DNA of 64,000 nucleotides from Oryzibacter oryziterrae (lineage in GTDB: Bacteria; Pseudomonadota; Alphaproteobacteria; Rhizobiales; Pleomorphomonadaceae), in the NCBI RefSeq assembly GCF_021864535.1, contig NZ_JAKJIC010000003.1:124001-188000 (forward strand), in the 5' to 3' direction. This document shows, in pieces, positions 35,663 to 44,130 of the stretch (positions within the stretch are counted from its first letter, which is position 1; every line of letters begins with the position of its first letter). The notes below the pieces were generated by a model. It searched no databases. It saw only the letters and a program-made list of their open reading frames with translations, and was not told the origin of the DNA. The position numbers and the translations under genes are program-made.

Positions 35663-36313
35663 ATGCAGATTGCTCCCGAAGAACTCGAAGCCCGCCGCGA
35701 GATCATCGCCGCCTGTCGCGATCTTTCCGCCAAGCGCTTCAACGAGGGCTCCACCGGCAATGTGTCGCTGCGCTGGCGCGATGGCCTGCTGATCACGCCC
35801 ACCTCCCTCGATTACGACGTGATGCAGCCCGAGGACATCGTCTTCCTGCATATGGACGGCCGCGCCGAAGGCAAGCGCAAGCCGTCGAGCGAATGGCGCT
35901 TCCACCGCGACATCCTGCAGGCGCGGCCCGAGCAGAATGCCGTGGTGCACGCCCATTCCACCTATGCCACCATCCTCGCCATCATGGGGATGGAGATCCC
36001 GGCCATCCACTACATGATCGCGCTGACCGGCGGCGACCGCATCCGCGTCTCCGACTATGCCACCTTCGGCACCGAGGAGCTGTCGAAGATGGCGCTGAAA
36101 GCCCTCGAAGGCCGCAAGGCCTGCCTGCTCCGCCACCACGGCCTGATCGCCATCGGCGAAAACATCCGCCGCGCCATCACGATCGCCGAAGAGGTGGAAA
36201 CCCTCGCCCGCCAATACCACGGCTGCCTGCAGATCGGCACCCCGCCGGTGCTGCCGCATGACGAGATCGATCGGGTGAAGGCCAAGATCATGGAGCTGAG
36301 CTACGGCGGGTAG
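35663..36313 (+). CDS. Class II aldolase/adducin family protein (fuculose-phosphate aldolase type)
   Basis: 216 residues, full length for L-fuculose-1-phosphate aldolases. FNEGSTGNVSLRW binds the phosphate and substrate; SSEWRFHRDIL contains the catalytic glutamate region; VVHAHSTYAT and LLRHHGLIAIG supply the zinc-binding histidines. It cleaves a sugar-1-phosphate to dihydroxyacetone phosphate and an aldehyde, or a related reaction. The ATG at 35663 follows GGAGG. No kinase or isomerase for fucose or rhamnose is next to it, so the exact substrate is open. Confidence 0.88.
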   Translation: MQIAPEELEARREIIAACRDLSAKRFNEGSTGNVSLRWRDGLLITPTSLDYDVMQPEDIVFLHMDGRAEGKRKPSSEWRFHRDILQARPEQNAVVHAHSTYATILAIMGMEIPAIHYMIALTGGDRIRVSDYATFGTEELSKMALKALEGRKACLLRHHGLIAIGENIRRAITIAEEVETLARQYHGCLQIGTPPVLPHDEIDRVKAKIMELSYGG

Positions 36314-36377
36314 GGGCTGTTCGCCGGTCTCCGCATGCGGCAAGTTCCCATGGGCTAAGGCGGTTGAGACGAAGGCC

Positions 36378-36410
36378 GGTGACTGTTTCCCCGAAGGGGT
36401 AACCGTCACC
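36378..36410. terminator. Long hairpin after the aldolase gene
   Basis: GGTGAC/GTCACC, GTT/AAC and CCCC/GGGG form a 13-pair stem with two mismatches around GAA. It lies 65 bases past the aldolase stop and marks the boundary to the AT-rich region. The rest of 36314-36614 shows no gene. Confidence 0.65.
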
Positions 36411-36614
36411 TTCCTGAGACGGAAAACCGGATCGCCCCGTTGTATCCTGTGCAAAAGGTTGCAGGAAACGCCGGCGGTGCCGGCTCTTCGCAAGGCTGAT
36501 ATATATCGGTGGGGGAATGAGCACTCCCTTTTCTGGATTTGCTGGTAATACATACACTTGGGTAAGGCCATTGTGAAATAGGAAGCGCACCACCAGAGTA
36601 TAAGGTGAAATATC

Positions 36615-36890
36615 ATGTTTAAGAATATATTGAATATTCTTAAGACTATATCTGGAATTTTGGCTTTGTGCTTTTTGTTATACTTTAGTTATGTCTGGAA
36701 TTATTTCATTGATCATGGGGCTAGAATGCCGGATCCTGACGGTGGTCGGACGTATCCGTTGAGTAACCATGGTATTATTGTGTATCTAACATCTGATGAG
36801 CATTTCTATTTGTATAGTTTGATGTTCTCGGGCATATTCTTCTTCTTGCTAAGCGTAATTTTTCAATATCTTGGAAGAGGAAAATCATAG
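36615..36890 (+). CDS. Small membrane protein, unknown function
   Basis: 91 residues with two transmembrane helices (SGILALCFLLYFSYVWNYFI and LYSLMFSGIFFFLLSVIFQYL) joined by a polar loop containing DGGRTYPLSNHGIIVYLTSDEHF. The loop pattern (G-x-x-YPL-x-NHG-x-x-VYLT) looks like that of small uncharacterised membrane proteins seen in other bacteria. Base composition is clearly AT-rich relative to neighbours. AAGG precedes the ATG by about nine bases. I cannot assign a function. Confidence 0.65.
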   Translation: MFKNILNILKTISGILALCFLLYFSYVWNYFIDHGARMPDPDGGRTYPLSNHGIIVYLTSDEHFYLYSLMFSGIFFFLLSVIFQYLGRGKS

Positions 36891-37113
36891 ATTTTGTGTA
36901 TCGGAAAATATCTTTTATCGTATTATGTCATTTTTTATCTATATTTAATCTATAGCGAATAGCATTTGTGCACTGTATGGCTTCTTTACCGAATGTGCCT
37001 TCAGATGATGCGTTATCCAGTCACCGGCATCAGGGGCGCCACAGCAAAGGCCGGCGCCCTCATTAGTCTGTCGCTCGTCCTCGCTTGAACGTGCACAAGT
37101 CCAGCGCTAAAGA

Positions 37114-37128
37114 TGACTACTGTAGTCA
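37114..37128. promoter_or_regulatory. Palindromic operator of toxin-antitoxin module 1
   Basis: TGACTAC-T-GTAGTCA, a perfect 7+1+7 dyad 15 bases upstream of the antitoxin start. Phd-type antitoxins bind such sites to repress their own operon. Confidence 0.6.
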
Positions 37129-37143
37129 CAGCTGGAGTCTGTC

Positions 37144-37386
37144 ATGCGCGAAGTTCAACTGCGGGATGCCAAGGCCAGCCTGTCGGCGATGGTCGATCAG
37201 GCCGTGGCGGGCGAGCCTGCGATCATCACCCGTCACGGGCGCCGGGAGGCGGTGCTGCTGTCCTGGGAAGATTGGCAGCGTCTTTCTGCCGTGCCGTCTT
37301 TTGGGCGTCTGCTCGCCTCGTCGGGTCTTGAGCCCGGCGACTTGCCGGAGCGGGATGCTGCGTCTTTCCGTGAATTTGAGACTTGA
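37144..37386 (+). CDS. Phd/YefM-family antitoxin
   Basis: 80 residues. MREVQLRDAKASLSAMVDQAVAGEPAIITRHGRR is the Phd/YefM DNA-binding domain; the C-terminal LASSGLEPGDLPERDAASFREFE is the toxin-wrapping tail. The stop is separated from the toxin ATG by one base. It neutralises the neighbouring PIN-domain toxin and represses the operon through the palindrome upstream. Confidence 0.9.
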   Translation: MREVQLRDAKASLSAMVDQAVAGEPAIITRHGRREAVLLSWEDWQRLSAVPSFGRLLASSGLEPGDLPERDAASFREFET

Positions 37387-37387
37387 G

Positions 37388-37816
37388 ATGTATCTCGTCG
37401 ACACCAACGTTCTCTCGGATCTCGTCGCTCCCAAGCCCCGACCGGATCTCTCCGACTGGCTGGATCAACACAGCGAAGTGCTTTTTCTGTCGTCGGTCAC
37501 CGCCGCCGAGGTTGTCGCCGGCATCGCCAAAGCGCGCCGCGACGGCGCAACAACGAAAGCTCGCCGTCTCGACGACTGGTGGCGCACCGTTGAACATCTC
37601 TACGGCGATCGCATTCTTGCCTTTGGGCTGAGGGAAGCGCGTCACGCTGGCGAGTTCCACGATCTGGCCCGCGCCGCCGGCCGTTCCCCCGGCTTTGCCG
37701 ACACAGCAATCGCCGCAACTGCGTCTGTGCATGGCCTCACATTGCTGACCCGCAATGTCAGACATTTCGAAGTGTTCGGGCTGAAGGTGGTTGATCCATT
37801 TGAGGGAATGGAGTGA
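37388..37816 (+). CDS. VapC-type PIN-domain ribonuclease toxin
   Basis: 142 residues. The PIN acidic residues are visible: Asp5 (MYLVDTNVLSDL), Glu in SSVTAAEVVAGI, and Asp in GFADTAIAATA, with the C-terminal LLTRNVRHF. It is the FitB/StbB-like VapC subgroup and should cleave RNA, often a tRNA. The long in-frame upstream extension to 37085 runs through the antitoxin and is not used. Confidence 0.9.
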   Translation: MYLVDTNVLSDLVAPKPRPDLSDWLDQHSEVLFLSSVTAAEVVAGIAKARRDGATTKARRLDDWWRTVEHLYGDRILAFGLREARHAGEFHDLARAAGRSPGFADTAIAATASVHGLTLLTRNVRHFEVFGLKVVDPFEGME

Positions 37817-37893
37817 GCTTGGGACGCCATTCAAGATGATAGTCTTGATGGCGTATATTTCTTAGGTGGCGACTTTTTCATCGGCTAGCAGTC

Positions 37894-38412
37894 ATGTGGC
37901 GATCCTTGGTTTCCTCTGCCCTCGTCTATCTGATCCTTTCCCTCCTGTTTTGCGGCGGTCCGCTGATGCCGATCGCGTTGCTGACGCTGTATCGCAGCCA
38001 TCTCGGCGCACCTCATTGGGAAATGCTCGTCGTCGCCAGTGCGGCGGGTGCTGCCGTAGGGTGTCTGACGATCCGTCGTCTTTTGGGCTTGGGCCGCAAT
38101 TGGCTGCCGTGGTTTGTTGCCTTCTGGATGTGTCTGTCGGTGACGTCGGTCGGCCTCTACGCCGCCCATCTTAGGGCGATTGCCGTCGCTGAGTTCCAGC
38201 CGGATGTCTATGTCCCCTATGCCTTCGTCTCGTCGCTCCTGCATGCACCGGCCGACTTCCAGTTCGCTCTCCATGCGGCCGCATTGAAGGACTGCAAGCC
38301 CTATGGTTGGAGTTATGGGAGGATGGCATTCTATGAGTTGCCGGTAGATGCCGCCGTGAATGTCTTGCCTCAGGACTGGCTGGAACGTTGTTCCATTCAC
38401 AGGAAGTCGTAG
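37894..38412 (+). CDS. Membrane protein of unknown function
   Basis: 172 residues with three likely transmembrane helices (SALVYLILSLLFCGGPLMPIALLTLY; MLVVASAAGAAVGCLTI; WLPWFVAFWMCLSVTSVGLYAAHL) and a C-terminal soluble part with cysteines at ALKDCKPYG and LERCSIH. I do not recognise the family. It stands between the toxin-antitoxin pair and the ATPase/nuclease pair with no obvious operon link. The ribosome site is weak, so expression is not certain. Confidence 0.55.
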   Translation: MWRSLVSSALVYLILSLLFCGGPLMPIALLTLYRSHLGAPHWEMLVVASAAGAAVGCLTIRRLLGLGRNWLPWFVAFWMCLSVTSVGLYAAHLRAIAVAEFQPDVYVPYAFVSSLLHAPADFQFALHAAALKDCKPYGWSYGRMAFYELPVDAAVNVLPQDWLERCSIHRKS

Positions 38413-38859
38413 GAGCTCGGCCGACACCGGTCGAGTGCCCGATTTTCACGGGCTAGCCAAGGATGCGAAGGGTAAGGAAAAATTATGGAGCTTCTATTTT
38501 CTTGTTTTTTAGGAGGGGAGCCATTGGTGAGGTAGGAGCATAGGATGGGAAATGGTAGATACGAGCAGCCGTCATGGGGGAGAACTCAGCGCAGGTGCGG
38601 ACCGTGGTAAGTTCCAGACGAAGCTGGCCAGCCAGCGGAGTTCAAAAAATGCCGTGTCTCGCATCCAGTCAATCAACTATCCACAACAAATGTATCTTAT
38701 ACGTGTAAAAATCTGTGACATGACCAAGCCGCAAATTGTCTGGTAAAGAGAAACATGCGCAACTGGACAAATAAATCCACAATTTCTATATATAGTAACT
38801 GCCTGAAGACTCAAAGAAGAGAACTGACTGCCTAACTCAGATTATGGATATACACGGCC
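38413..38859. other. Intergenic region upstream of the ATPase/nuclease operon
   Basis: No gene I can support; a 64-residue frame at 38552-38746 has no recognisable features. Composition shifts to AT-rich toward 38660-38860, in step with the operon that follows. It should hold the operon promoter and possibly an insertion boundary, but I found no clear direct repeat, integrase or tRNA here. Confidence 0.5.
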
Positions 38860-40179
38860 ATGCAATTCTTGAGTGTTAAAGATTTTTCATGCATTGAGCA
38901 AGCCGATTTTGAAATAAATAGGCTTACGGTGTTTATCGGCCCACAAGGCTCTGGGAAGAGTGTTATTACGAAATTACTATATTTCTTTTCAGATATTCTT
39001 AGAAATATACTATCTTCTACGGAAGATGAGGTGAATTATAACGAGTTCATAAAATCATTGGAAAAATCATTCTGCTCTTGGTTCCCGCCTCAAGCGTGGG
39101 GTAGCAAAAAGCTACTAATCAACTATATGGATGGAGACTTCAACTGTAGAGTGATGAGAAGAATAAAGACAGGAAAGCTTTCGGATGAAGTTGGAATTAC
39201 GCTGAGCGCCTGGGTTAAAGAATTCTACGACAGCTCAAGTGAGTCTTTCCACGATGCTCGCATGCAGGCGACTGGTCTCAAATCGGCGGAACTGGGGGGG
39301 GCACCTTACGAGTGGGAGTTCGCCCTACGTGTTCGAAGCAAGATCGAGCGGGATTTGGAGCGTCGGGTGGATGGATACGCTGGCTTCAACCAGACCTTTA
39401 TCCCTGCTGGTCGAGCCTTTTTCACTAGTATTGGCAGGTTAGTGGCTGGAATCGAGCATGCCGGTAGTCTCGACCCTGCAACCATGAAGTTTGCGCGGCT
39501 TTTTGCGGGCTGGCGTGACCATGCCAATACATACTTTGGGGCGGCCGGGATAAAGGACCTAGCCGAAGCCAGAAAGTCCGCTATGCTCGGTCTGTTTAAC
39601 GGCACAATTCAAAATAAAAGGGATGCAGAATATATTGAAATGGCCGATGGAAGGAAGGTTCCGTTTGCATCTCTCTCGAGCGGACAGCAAGAGATGCTGC
39701 CTATTTGGTATTTTCTTGACAACCTGATGACCGTAGATGCGCTTAGATCGTCAAGGATGAATAAAAATAGCGCACCGGAGAAGTCAACTATATATATAGA
39801 GGAGCCAGAGGCTCACCTTTTCCCGTCTTCTCAAGCTCTGCTGCTTGATATGTTAATTGCGCGCGTTATTGGAGCAAGTGCAGGTGCTCAGAGACGCCTT
39901 ATTCTCACGACACATAGTCCATATATAATGTCGCGCCTAAATGTTTTACTTAAAGCGGGGCAGCTCGGTAAAAGAAGGCGACGGATAAAAGAGATAGGAG
40001 ACGTGATTCCGAAAGAATCTTGGGTCACAACTGAGGAGATATCTGTGTTTAGTATTTCAAATGGAAAGGTAAATTCCATTATTGACGAAGAGGAGGGGCT
40101 CATAGATGCAAGGTTTTTGGACTATATTTCGGATGTTATATCCGAAGATTTCTCAAAACTTTTAGATATTGAAGGGTGA
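38860..40179 (+). CDS. AAA (OLD/RecF-like) ATPase, probable sensor of a two-gene defence-like system
   Basis: 439 residues. ABC/SMC-type ATPase: MQFLSVKDFSCIEQADFEI strand start, Walker A GPQGSGKS at 27-34, ABC-like signature LSSGQQEM at 272-279, Walker B IYIEEPEAHLFP at 311-322 and H-loop TTHSPYIMSRL with His352. This is the architecture of AAA15/AAA21 and OLD-family ATPases, but the C-terminal TOPRIM nuclease of OLD proteins is missing; only about 85 residues follow the H-loop. The nuclease function appears to be supplied by the next gene, five bases downstream. Codon use and composition are AT-rich, unlike the flanking chromosome, indicating transfer. Ribosome site weak. Confidence 0.85.
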   Translation: MQFLSVKDFSCIEQADFEINRLTVFIGPQGSGKSVITKLLYFFSDILRNILSSTEDEVNYNEFIKSLEKSFCSWFPPQAWGSKKLLINYMDGDFNCRVMRRIKTGKLSDEVGITLSAWVKEFYDSSSESFHDARMQATGLKSAELGGAPYEWEFALRVRSKIERDLERRVDGYAGFNQTFIPAGRAFFTSIGRLVAGIEHAGSLDPATMKFARLFAGWRDHANTYFGAAGIKDLAEARKSAMLGLFNGTIQNKRDAEYIEMADGRKVPFASLSSGQQEMLPIWYFLDNLMTVDALRSSRMNKNSAPEKSTIYIEEPEAHLFPSSQALLLDMLIARVIGASAGAQRRLILTTHSPYIMSRLNVLLKAGQLGKRRRRIKEIGDVIPKESWVTTEEISVFSISNGKVNSIIDEEEGLIDARFLDYISDVISEDFSKLLDIEG

Positions 40180-40184
40180 GATAA

Positions 40185-40601
40185 ATGAAAAATTGCGTTG
40201 AATTAACAAATGTAAGTCGAATTAGGTTCGAAGAAAACGGCAGAAAGGTAATATTTAACAATGAGGATAGATCCTTGTGTACAAAGGGGAGAATAGATGG
40301 ATGTATTATTACAGAGGGCATAAGGTCTGATTTCTTCATATCAAATGAAGAAGTTTCTATTTTAATCGAACTAAAAGGTAAAAACATAGCGCACGCACGG
40401 GATCAATTATTCGCTACTGCTAATAACGAGAAGATGAAGGGGTTTATTCGTAATAGACTTGGGTTTTTGGTAATATGCTCAAAAGTTCCGAGTGCTACTA
40501 CGACATCGCAAATTGCTGCGCAAAAAGCAAAGAGAGAGTATAATGCAAAATTTAAGGTCTTTACAAAGGAACGAGAATTGTCTTTCGCGGATTTTATTTA
40601 G
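40185..40601 (+). CDS. Small protein with PD-(D/E)XK-like nuclease signature
   Basis: 138 residues. The core GCIITEGIRSDFFISNEE...ILIELKGKN contains Asp49 and the E62-L-K64 pair on adjacent strands, followed by Gln74 in HARDQLFAT. D-x12-E-x-K with a following helix glutamine is the active-site pattern of PD-(D/E)XK nucleases. It is encoded five bases after the ATPase stop with AAGGGTGAG as ribosome site, so the two are translated together. I know no named family for it. The likely role is DNA or RNA cleavage under control of the ATPase. The fold assignment is inferred from motif spacing only. Confidence 0.65.
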   Translation: MKNCVELTNVSRIRFEENGRKVIFNNEDRSLCTKGRIDGCIITEGIRSDFFISNEEVSILIELKGKNIAHARDQLFATANNEKMKGFIRNRLGFLVICSKVPSATTTSQIAAQKAKREYNAKFKVFTKERELSFADFI

Positions 40602-41066
40602 TATAACTTGTTTTGAATATGTATTCACTCACTTTATGTTCTTAGTGATTTTGTATAGTTTAATATAAATAAACTGATGCTCGATCTTGAAAATATTTAT
40701 CTTTTACATATTTTTATCTATTTTGTAATTCGAGAAAAAATTGATATTTGAACTATATTTGATATGTGGCTTAAAATTTAGTCTATACATAATCTAACTC
40801 ATATTTGGGTGTTAGTCTATGATTTATTGTAGGCTGCTAGCGATTGACGTTGAGATCTTTGGCGGCAACGCCAAATCCTCTTATATCCAGCAGAGCGGCG
40901 CTCAAATTTGAAAGCCTGCTGTTCTGATTTATTTCTCGGGGATAGCTGAGGTAACGGTTGGGGTGTTGTGTGACGATGACTCCCTGCCTACCAGTTCCCC
41001 TCCCTTCCCACATCCCCACGCCTGCGCTATGTCCTGTTCCACGCAGTTTTCCGGACAGGTCTTGCC
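40602..41066. other. AT-rich intergenic region downstream of the nuclease-like gene
   Basis: 40602-40840 is extremely AT-rich with no gene; composition returns to the chromosomal norm after about 40850, the probable right edge of the transferred segment. TTTGGCG (40858-40864) pairs with CGCCAAA (40869-40875) around GCAA, a likely terminator. No integrase or repeat marking the border was found. Confidence 0.55.
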
Positions 41067-42542
41067 ATGTCGTCTCTTCCTCCTCCCCCGTCTGCCGCGC
41101 TGACCGAGCCCGATCGGGTGCGCATTGTCATTGGTGTGTTGATCGCCATGTTCCTGGCGGCGCTGGACCAGACCATTGTCACGCCGGCCATGCCCACCAT
41201 CGGGGCGGCGCTGGGGGGCGGGTTGTGGCTGAGCTGGATCGTGTCGGCCTATTTTCTCACCTCGACGGCGGTGACGCCGCTGTTCGGCAAGCTGGCCGAT
41301 CTCAAGGGGCGGCGGCCGGTGCTCTATGCCTCGATCGGCATCTTCCTTGTGGGGTCGGTGGTCTGTGCGCTGGCGCCGTCCATGGCCGTGCTGATCGGCG
41401 GGCGGGCGATCCAGGGGATCGGCGGCGGCGGGCTGATGGCGGTGGTGCAGACCATCATCGGCGACGTGGCGCCGCCGCGCGAGCGGGCGCGCTACATGAT
41501 CTACATCTCGACTCTGTGGGCGGTGTCCAGCCTGGCCGGGCCGGTGCTCGGCGGGGTGCTGGCGCAGCATGTGCACTGGTCGATGATCTTCTGGATCAAC
41601 CTGCCGATCGGATTGGTCGGCTATCTCATGAGCTCGCGGGCCCTGCAGAAGCTGCCCGACGTGCGGCGGCCGCACAAGCTCGACGTGCTCGGCGCGCTGA
41701 TGGTGATGGTGGCCACGGTGCTGCTGCTCCTGGCGCTCACCTGGGGTGGCACGGTCTATCCGTGGAACTCGCTCGTCATCATCGTGCTGATCTGGCTGTC
41801 ACTCTTCCTGTTCGGCTTCTTCGGCTGGTACCAGCTGCAGCCCGAGGAGCCGTTGCTGCCGCCGCGTGTGCTGGCCAATCCGGTGGTGGCGCAGGCCTGC
41901 TCGGCCATCTTCTTCTCCATGGCCGGCTTCGTCGGCCTGTCGGTGTTCTTCCCCGTCTATCTTGAACTGGTCGAGGGGCTGGGGGCGGCGGCGTCCGGTC
42001 TGGCGCTGGTGGCGCTGATGGGCGGCACGGTTGCGGGTGCCAACGTCTCCGGCCGGCACATGCGCCGCTCGGCCCACTACAAGCGGATAGCCGTGCTCGG
42101 CAGCTTCATTGCCTCGGTGTCGCTGGCGCTGCTCGGCGTGCTGGCCGATACGGTGCCCTTCCTGGTGATCGAGGCGATCGTCGCGGCCGCCGGCTTCGGC
42201 CTCGGCACGCTGTTCCCGGTGGTCATGGTGTCGGTGCAGAATGCGGCCGAACCGCGCGACCTCGGCGTGGCCACCGCGACGCTCGGCTTCCTGCGCTCGC
42301 TGGGCTCGGTGATCGGCATTGCCGTGCTCGGCGCCATCCTCGGCACGGCCGGCGTCTCCTCGCACATCGGCGAGGCGCATGGCGCGCTTGTCGACGCCGC
42401 CCGGCTGCAGACGGTGGAAGCCTTCCGCTGGCTGTTCTTCGCAGCGGCCCTGTCGCAACTGGTGTCGCTGGCACTGCTGCTGCGCATGGAGGAAAAGCCT
42501 CTGCGCGGACATGCGCCGCCGGTGCCGGCGGGCGAGGGCTGA
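41067..42542 (+). CDS. MFS drug exporter, DHA2 (14-helix, EmrB/QacA-like) family
   Basis: 491 residues with about 14 transmembrane helices. The first-helix block LIAMFLAALDQTIVTPAMPTI is motif D1 of DHA2 exporters; GKLADLKGRRPV is motif A; WAVSSLAGPVLGGVL is motif C, the antiporter signature. It exports a hydrophobic or toxic compound in exchange for protons. Monocistronic, 159 bases from the convergent DUF993 gene. Confidence 0.9.
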   Translation: MSSLPPPPSAALTEPDRVRIVIGVLIAMFLAALDQTIVTPAMPTIGAALGGGLWLSWIVSAYFLTSTAVTPLFGKLADLKGRRPVLYASIGIFLVGSVVCALAPSMAVLIGGRAIQGIGGGGLMAVVQTIIGDVAPPRERARYMIYISTLWAVSSLAGPVLGGVLAQHVHWSMIFWINLPIGLVGYLMSSRALQKLPDVRRPHKLDVLGALMVMVATVLLLLALTWGGTVYPWNSLVIIVLIWLSLFLFGFFGWYQLQPEEPLLPPRVLANPVVAQACSAIFFSMAGFVGLSVFFPVYLELVEGLGAAASGLALVALMGGTVAGANVSGRHMRRSAHYKRIAVLGSFIASVSLALLGVLADTVPFLVIEAIVAAAGFGLGTLFPVVMVSVQNAAEPRDLGVATATLGFLRSLGSVIGIAVLGAILGTAGVSSHIGEAHGALVDAARLQTVEAFRWLFFAAALSQLVSLALLLRMEEKPLRGHAPPVPAGEG

Positions 42543-42701
42543 GTGGAGTTTGCCGCCGGTCGTGGCCGTCGGTTATCCCCGCTGTTGCCCGACAAGGAGC
42601 TGATCACGCCTCAGGCGACACAAGCGCGACATTGAAGGGCGACTTCATCGAGGCTGAAGCGACGAAAGGGCGACATTGGCGCCGCCCTTGTCACACCAAA
42701 A

Positions 42702-43874
42702 TCAGGCCTGGCTGATGCCATTCAGTGTCAGTAGCGCGCTCATGCGGGCGGCGGCTTGCTCGGGGTCGACGATCAGGCCGGCGCCAGCGGCGAGGCGGAA
42801 GATGTCCGCATAGTGCAGGATCGAACGGGCCGACTGCTGGCCGCCGATCATGGTGAAGTGATCCTGGTGGCCGTTGAGCCAAGCCATGAAGATCACTCCG
42901 GATTTGTAGTAGCGGGTCGGCGCCTCGAAGATGCGCCGGGAGAGCGGCACGGTGGGGGCGAGGATGGCGTGGAAGGTCGCTTCGTCGCCATGGTCCAGGG
43001 CGGCCAGCGCCGCAGCGGCCGCCGGGGCGATGGCGTCGAAGATGCCGAGCAGCGCGTGGCTGTGCCGCCGGTCATCGCCGGCGATCAGGTCGGCGTAGTT
43101 GAAGTCGTCGCCGGTATACATGCGCACGCCCTCGGGCAGACGATCGCGCAGCGCCACTTCCTTGTCGGCGTCGAGCAGCGAGATCTTGATGCCTTCCACC
43201 TTCTCACGGTGGCGCTGGATCAGCCAGACAACCGTCTCAAGTTGCTCGGAAAAATCGCTTGATCCCCAATAGCCGGCGAGTGCCGGATCGAACATGTCGC
43301 CGAGCCAGTGCAGCACCACCGGTCCCCGGCATTGGTCGAGGATCCGGTCGTAGACGCGCAGATAGTCGTCCGGCCCGCGCCCGAGTTTGGCCAGCGCCCG
43401 GCTGGCCATGACGATGGCCCGTCCCCCAAGCCCCTCGATGAATCCGACCTGTTCCTCATAGGCGGCGATGACGTCGGCGAGCGTCTTGGCGTCGGCGGGG
43501 GCTAGGTGGTCCGTGCCGGCTCCCGAGGCGAGGTCGGCACCCGGAACGGTGCGAGCTTCTGCGATGGACCGGGTGATCAGCTCCTTGGCTCCCGCCCAGT
43601 CGAAGCCCATGCCGCGCTGGGCGGTGTCCATGGCTTCGGCGATCCGGAAGCCGAGACCCCAGAGGTGATGGCGGAAGGCCATGGTGGCGTCCCAGTTGAT
43701 CGCGGTTGTCTGCCACGGGTCGACGGTGCGCAGGGGATCGGCCACCACATGTGCCGCCGCATAGGCGATGCGGCTGCGACTGGGGGCACAGGTGGCAGGG
43801 AAGGCAGACGGCTTCGGCAGGGTGAAGTCTGCGAGGCGACCGCCTGAATCTGGAAGGCGGATGGTGGCCGGCAT
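42702..43874 (-). CDS. DUF993 family protein (dihydrodipicolinate-synthase-like TIM barrel)
   Basis: 390 residues, close to the usual length. DPWQTTAINWDATMAFRHHLWGLGF, GPVVLHWLGDMFDPALAGYWG, VEGIKISLLDADKEVALR and YTGDDFNYADLI are DUF993 blocks; the IKIS lysine is placed where NAL/DHDPS lyases carry the Schiff-base lysine. An aldolase or lyase activity on a keto acid is plausible but not shown. It is divergent from the catabolic operon that follows and shares its promoter region, so it probably belongs to the same pathway. The ATG at 43874 has GGAG six bases upstream; an ATG at 43886 lacks one. Confidence 0.8.
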   Translation of the reverse strand: MPATIRLPDSGGRLADFTLPKPSAFPATCAPSRSRIAYAAAHVVADPLRTVDPWQTTAINWDATMAFRHHLWGLGFRIAEAMDTAQRGMGFDWAGAKELITRSIAEARTVPGADLASGAGTDHLAPADAKTLADVIAAYEEQVGFIEGLGGRAIVMASRALAKLGRGPDDYLRVYDRILDQCRGPVVLHWLGDMFDPALAGYWGSSDFSEQLETVVWLIQRHREKVEGIKISLLDADKEVALRDRLPEGVRMYTGDDFNYADLIAGDDRRHSHALLGIFDAIAPAAAAALAALDHGDEATFHAILAPTVPLSRRIFEAPTRYYKSGVIFMAWLNGHQDHFTMIGGQQSARSILHYADIFRLAAGAGLIVDPEQAAARMSALLTLNGISQA

Positions 43875-43910
43875 GGGCGTCTCCATCTACGGGAATTTGC
43901 GTGAAGATGT

Positions 43911-43922
43911 TGGATCGTTCCA
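43911..43922. promoter_or_regulatory. Operator-like dyad TGGATCGTTCCA
   Basis: Near-palindrome (one mismatch), followed by AAATT. It lies just upstream of the DUF993 gene and closely resembles the perfect dyad at 44131-44142. Probably a LacI- or GntR-type repressor site; the regulator is not in the window. Confidence 0.5.
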
Positions 43923-44045
43923 AATTTGTCAATCTGCTGGAAGACGATGAGATCGTCTGGAAAGTGGGGTGGAAGCGCTTGAACGGGGTCTGATGACCCA
44001 TAAAATTATGATAAAACAATGAATTAGGCGTATATCCTGAAAATT

Positions 44046-44078
44046 GGATTCCGACCTTTGATGTTGTGAATCTGATTC
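44046..44078. promoter_or_regulatory. 33-bp operator-like repeat, copy 1
   Basis: Begins GGATTC and ends TGAATCTGATTC, with GATTC and GAATC as inverted arms. 26 of 33 bases match the segment at 45882-45914. It lies about 100 bases upstream of the CoA-transferase start. A regulator binding site is inferred. Confidence 0.5.
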
Positions 44079-44130
44079 AACTGGCTGTCTGATGGTGACT
44101 TGACGGCGTCTGAAGTCGCGATTATCGTTC

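Noticed and set aside
38552-38746. 64-residue open frame upstream of the ATPase
   Set aside because: No ribosome site of note, no domain and no sign of conservation; more likely non-coding.
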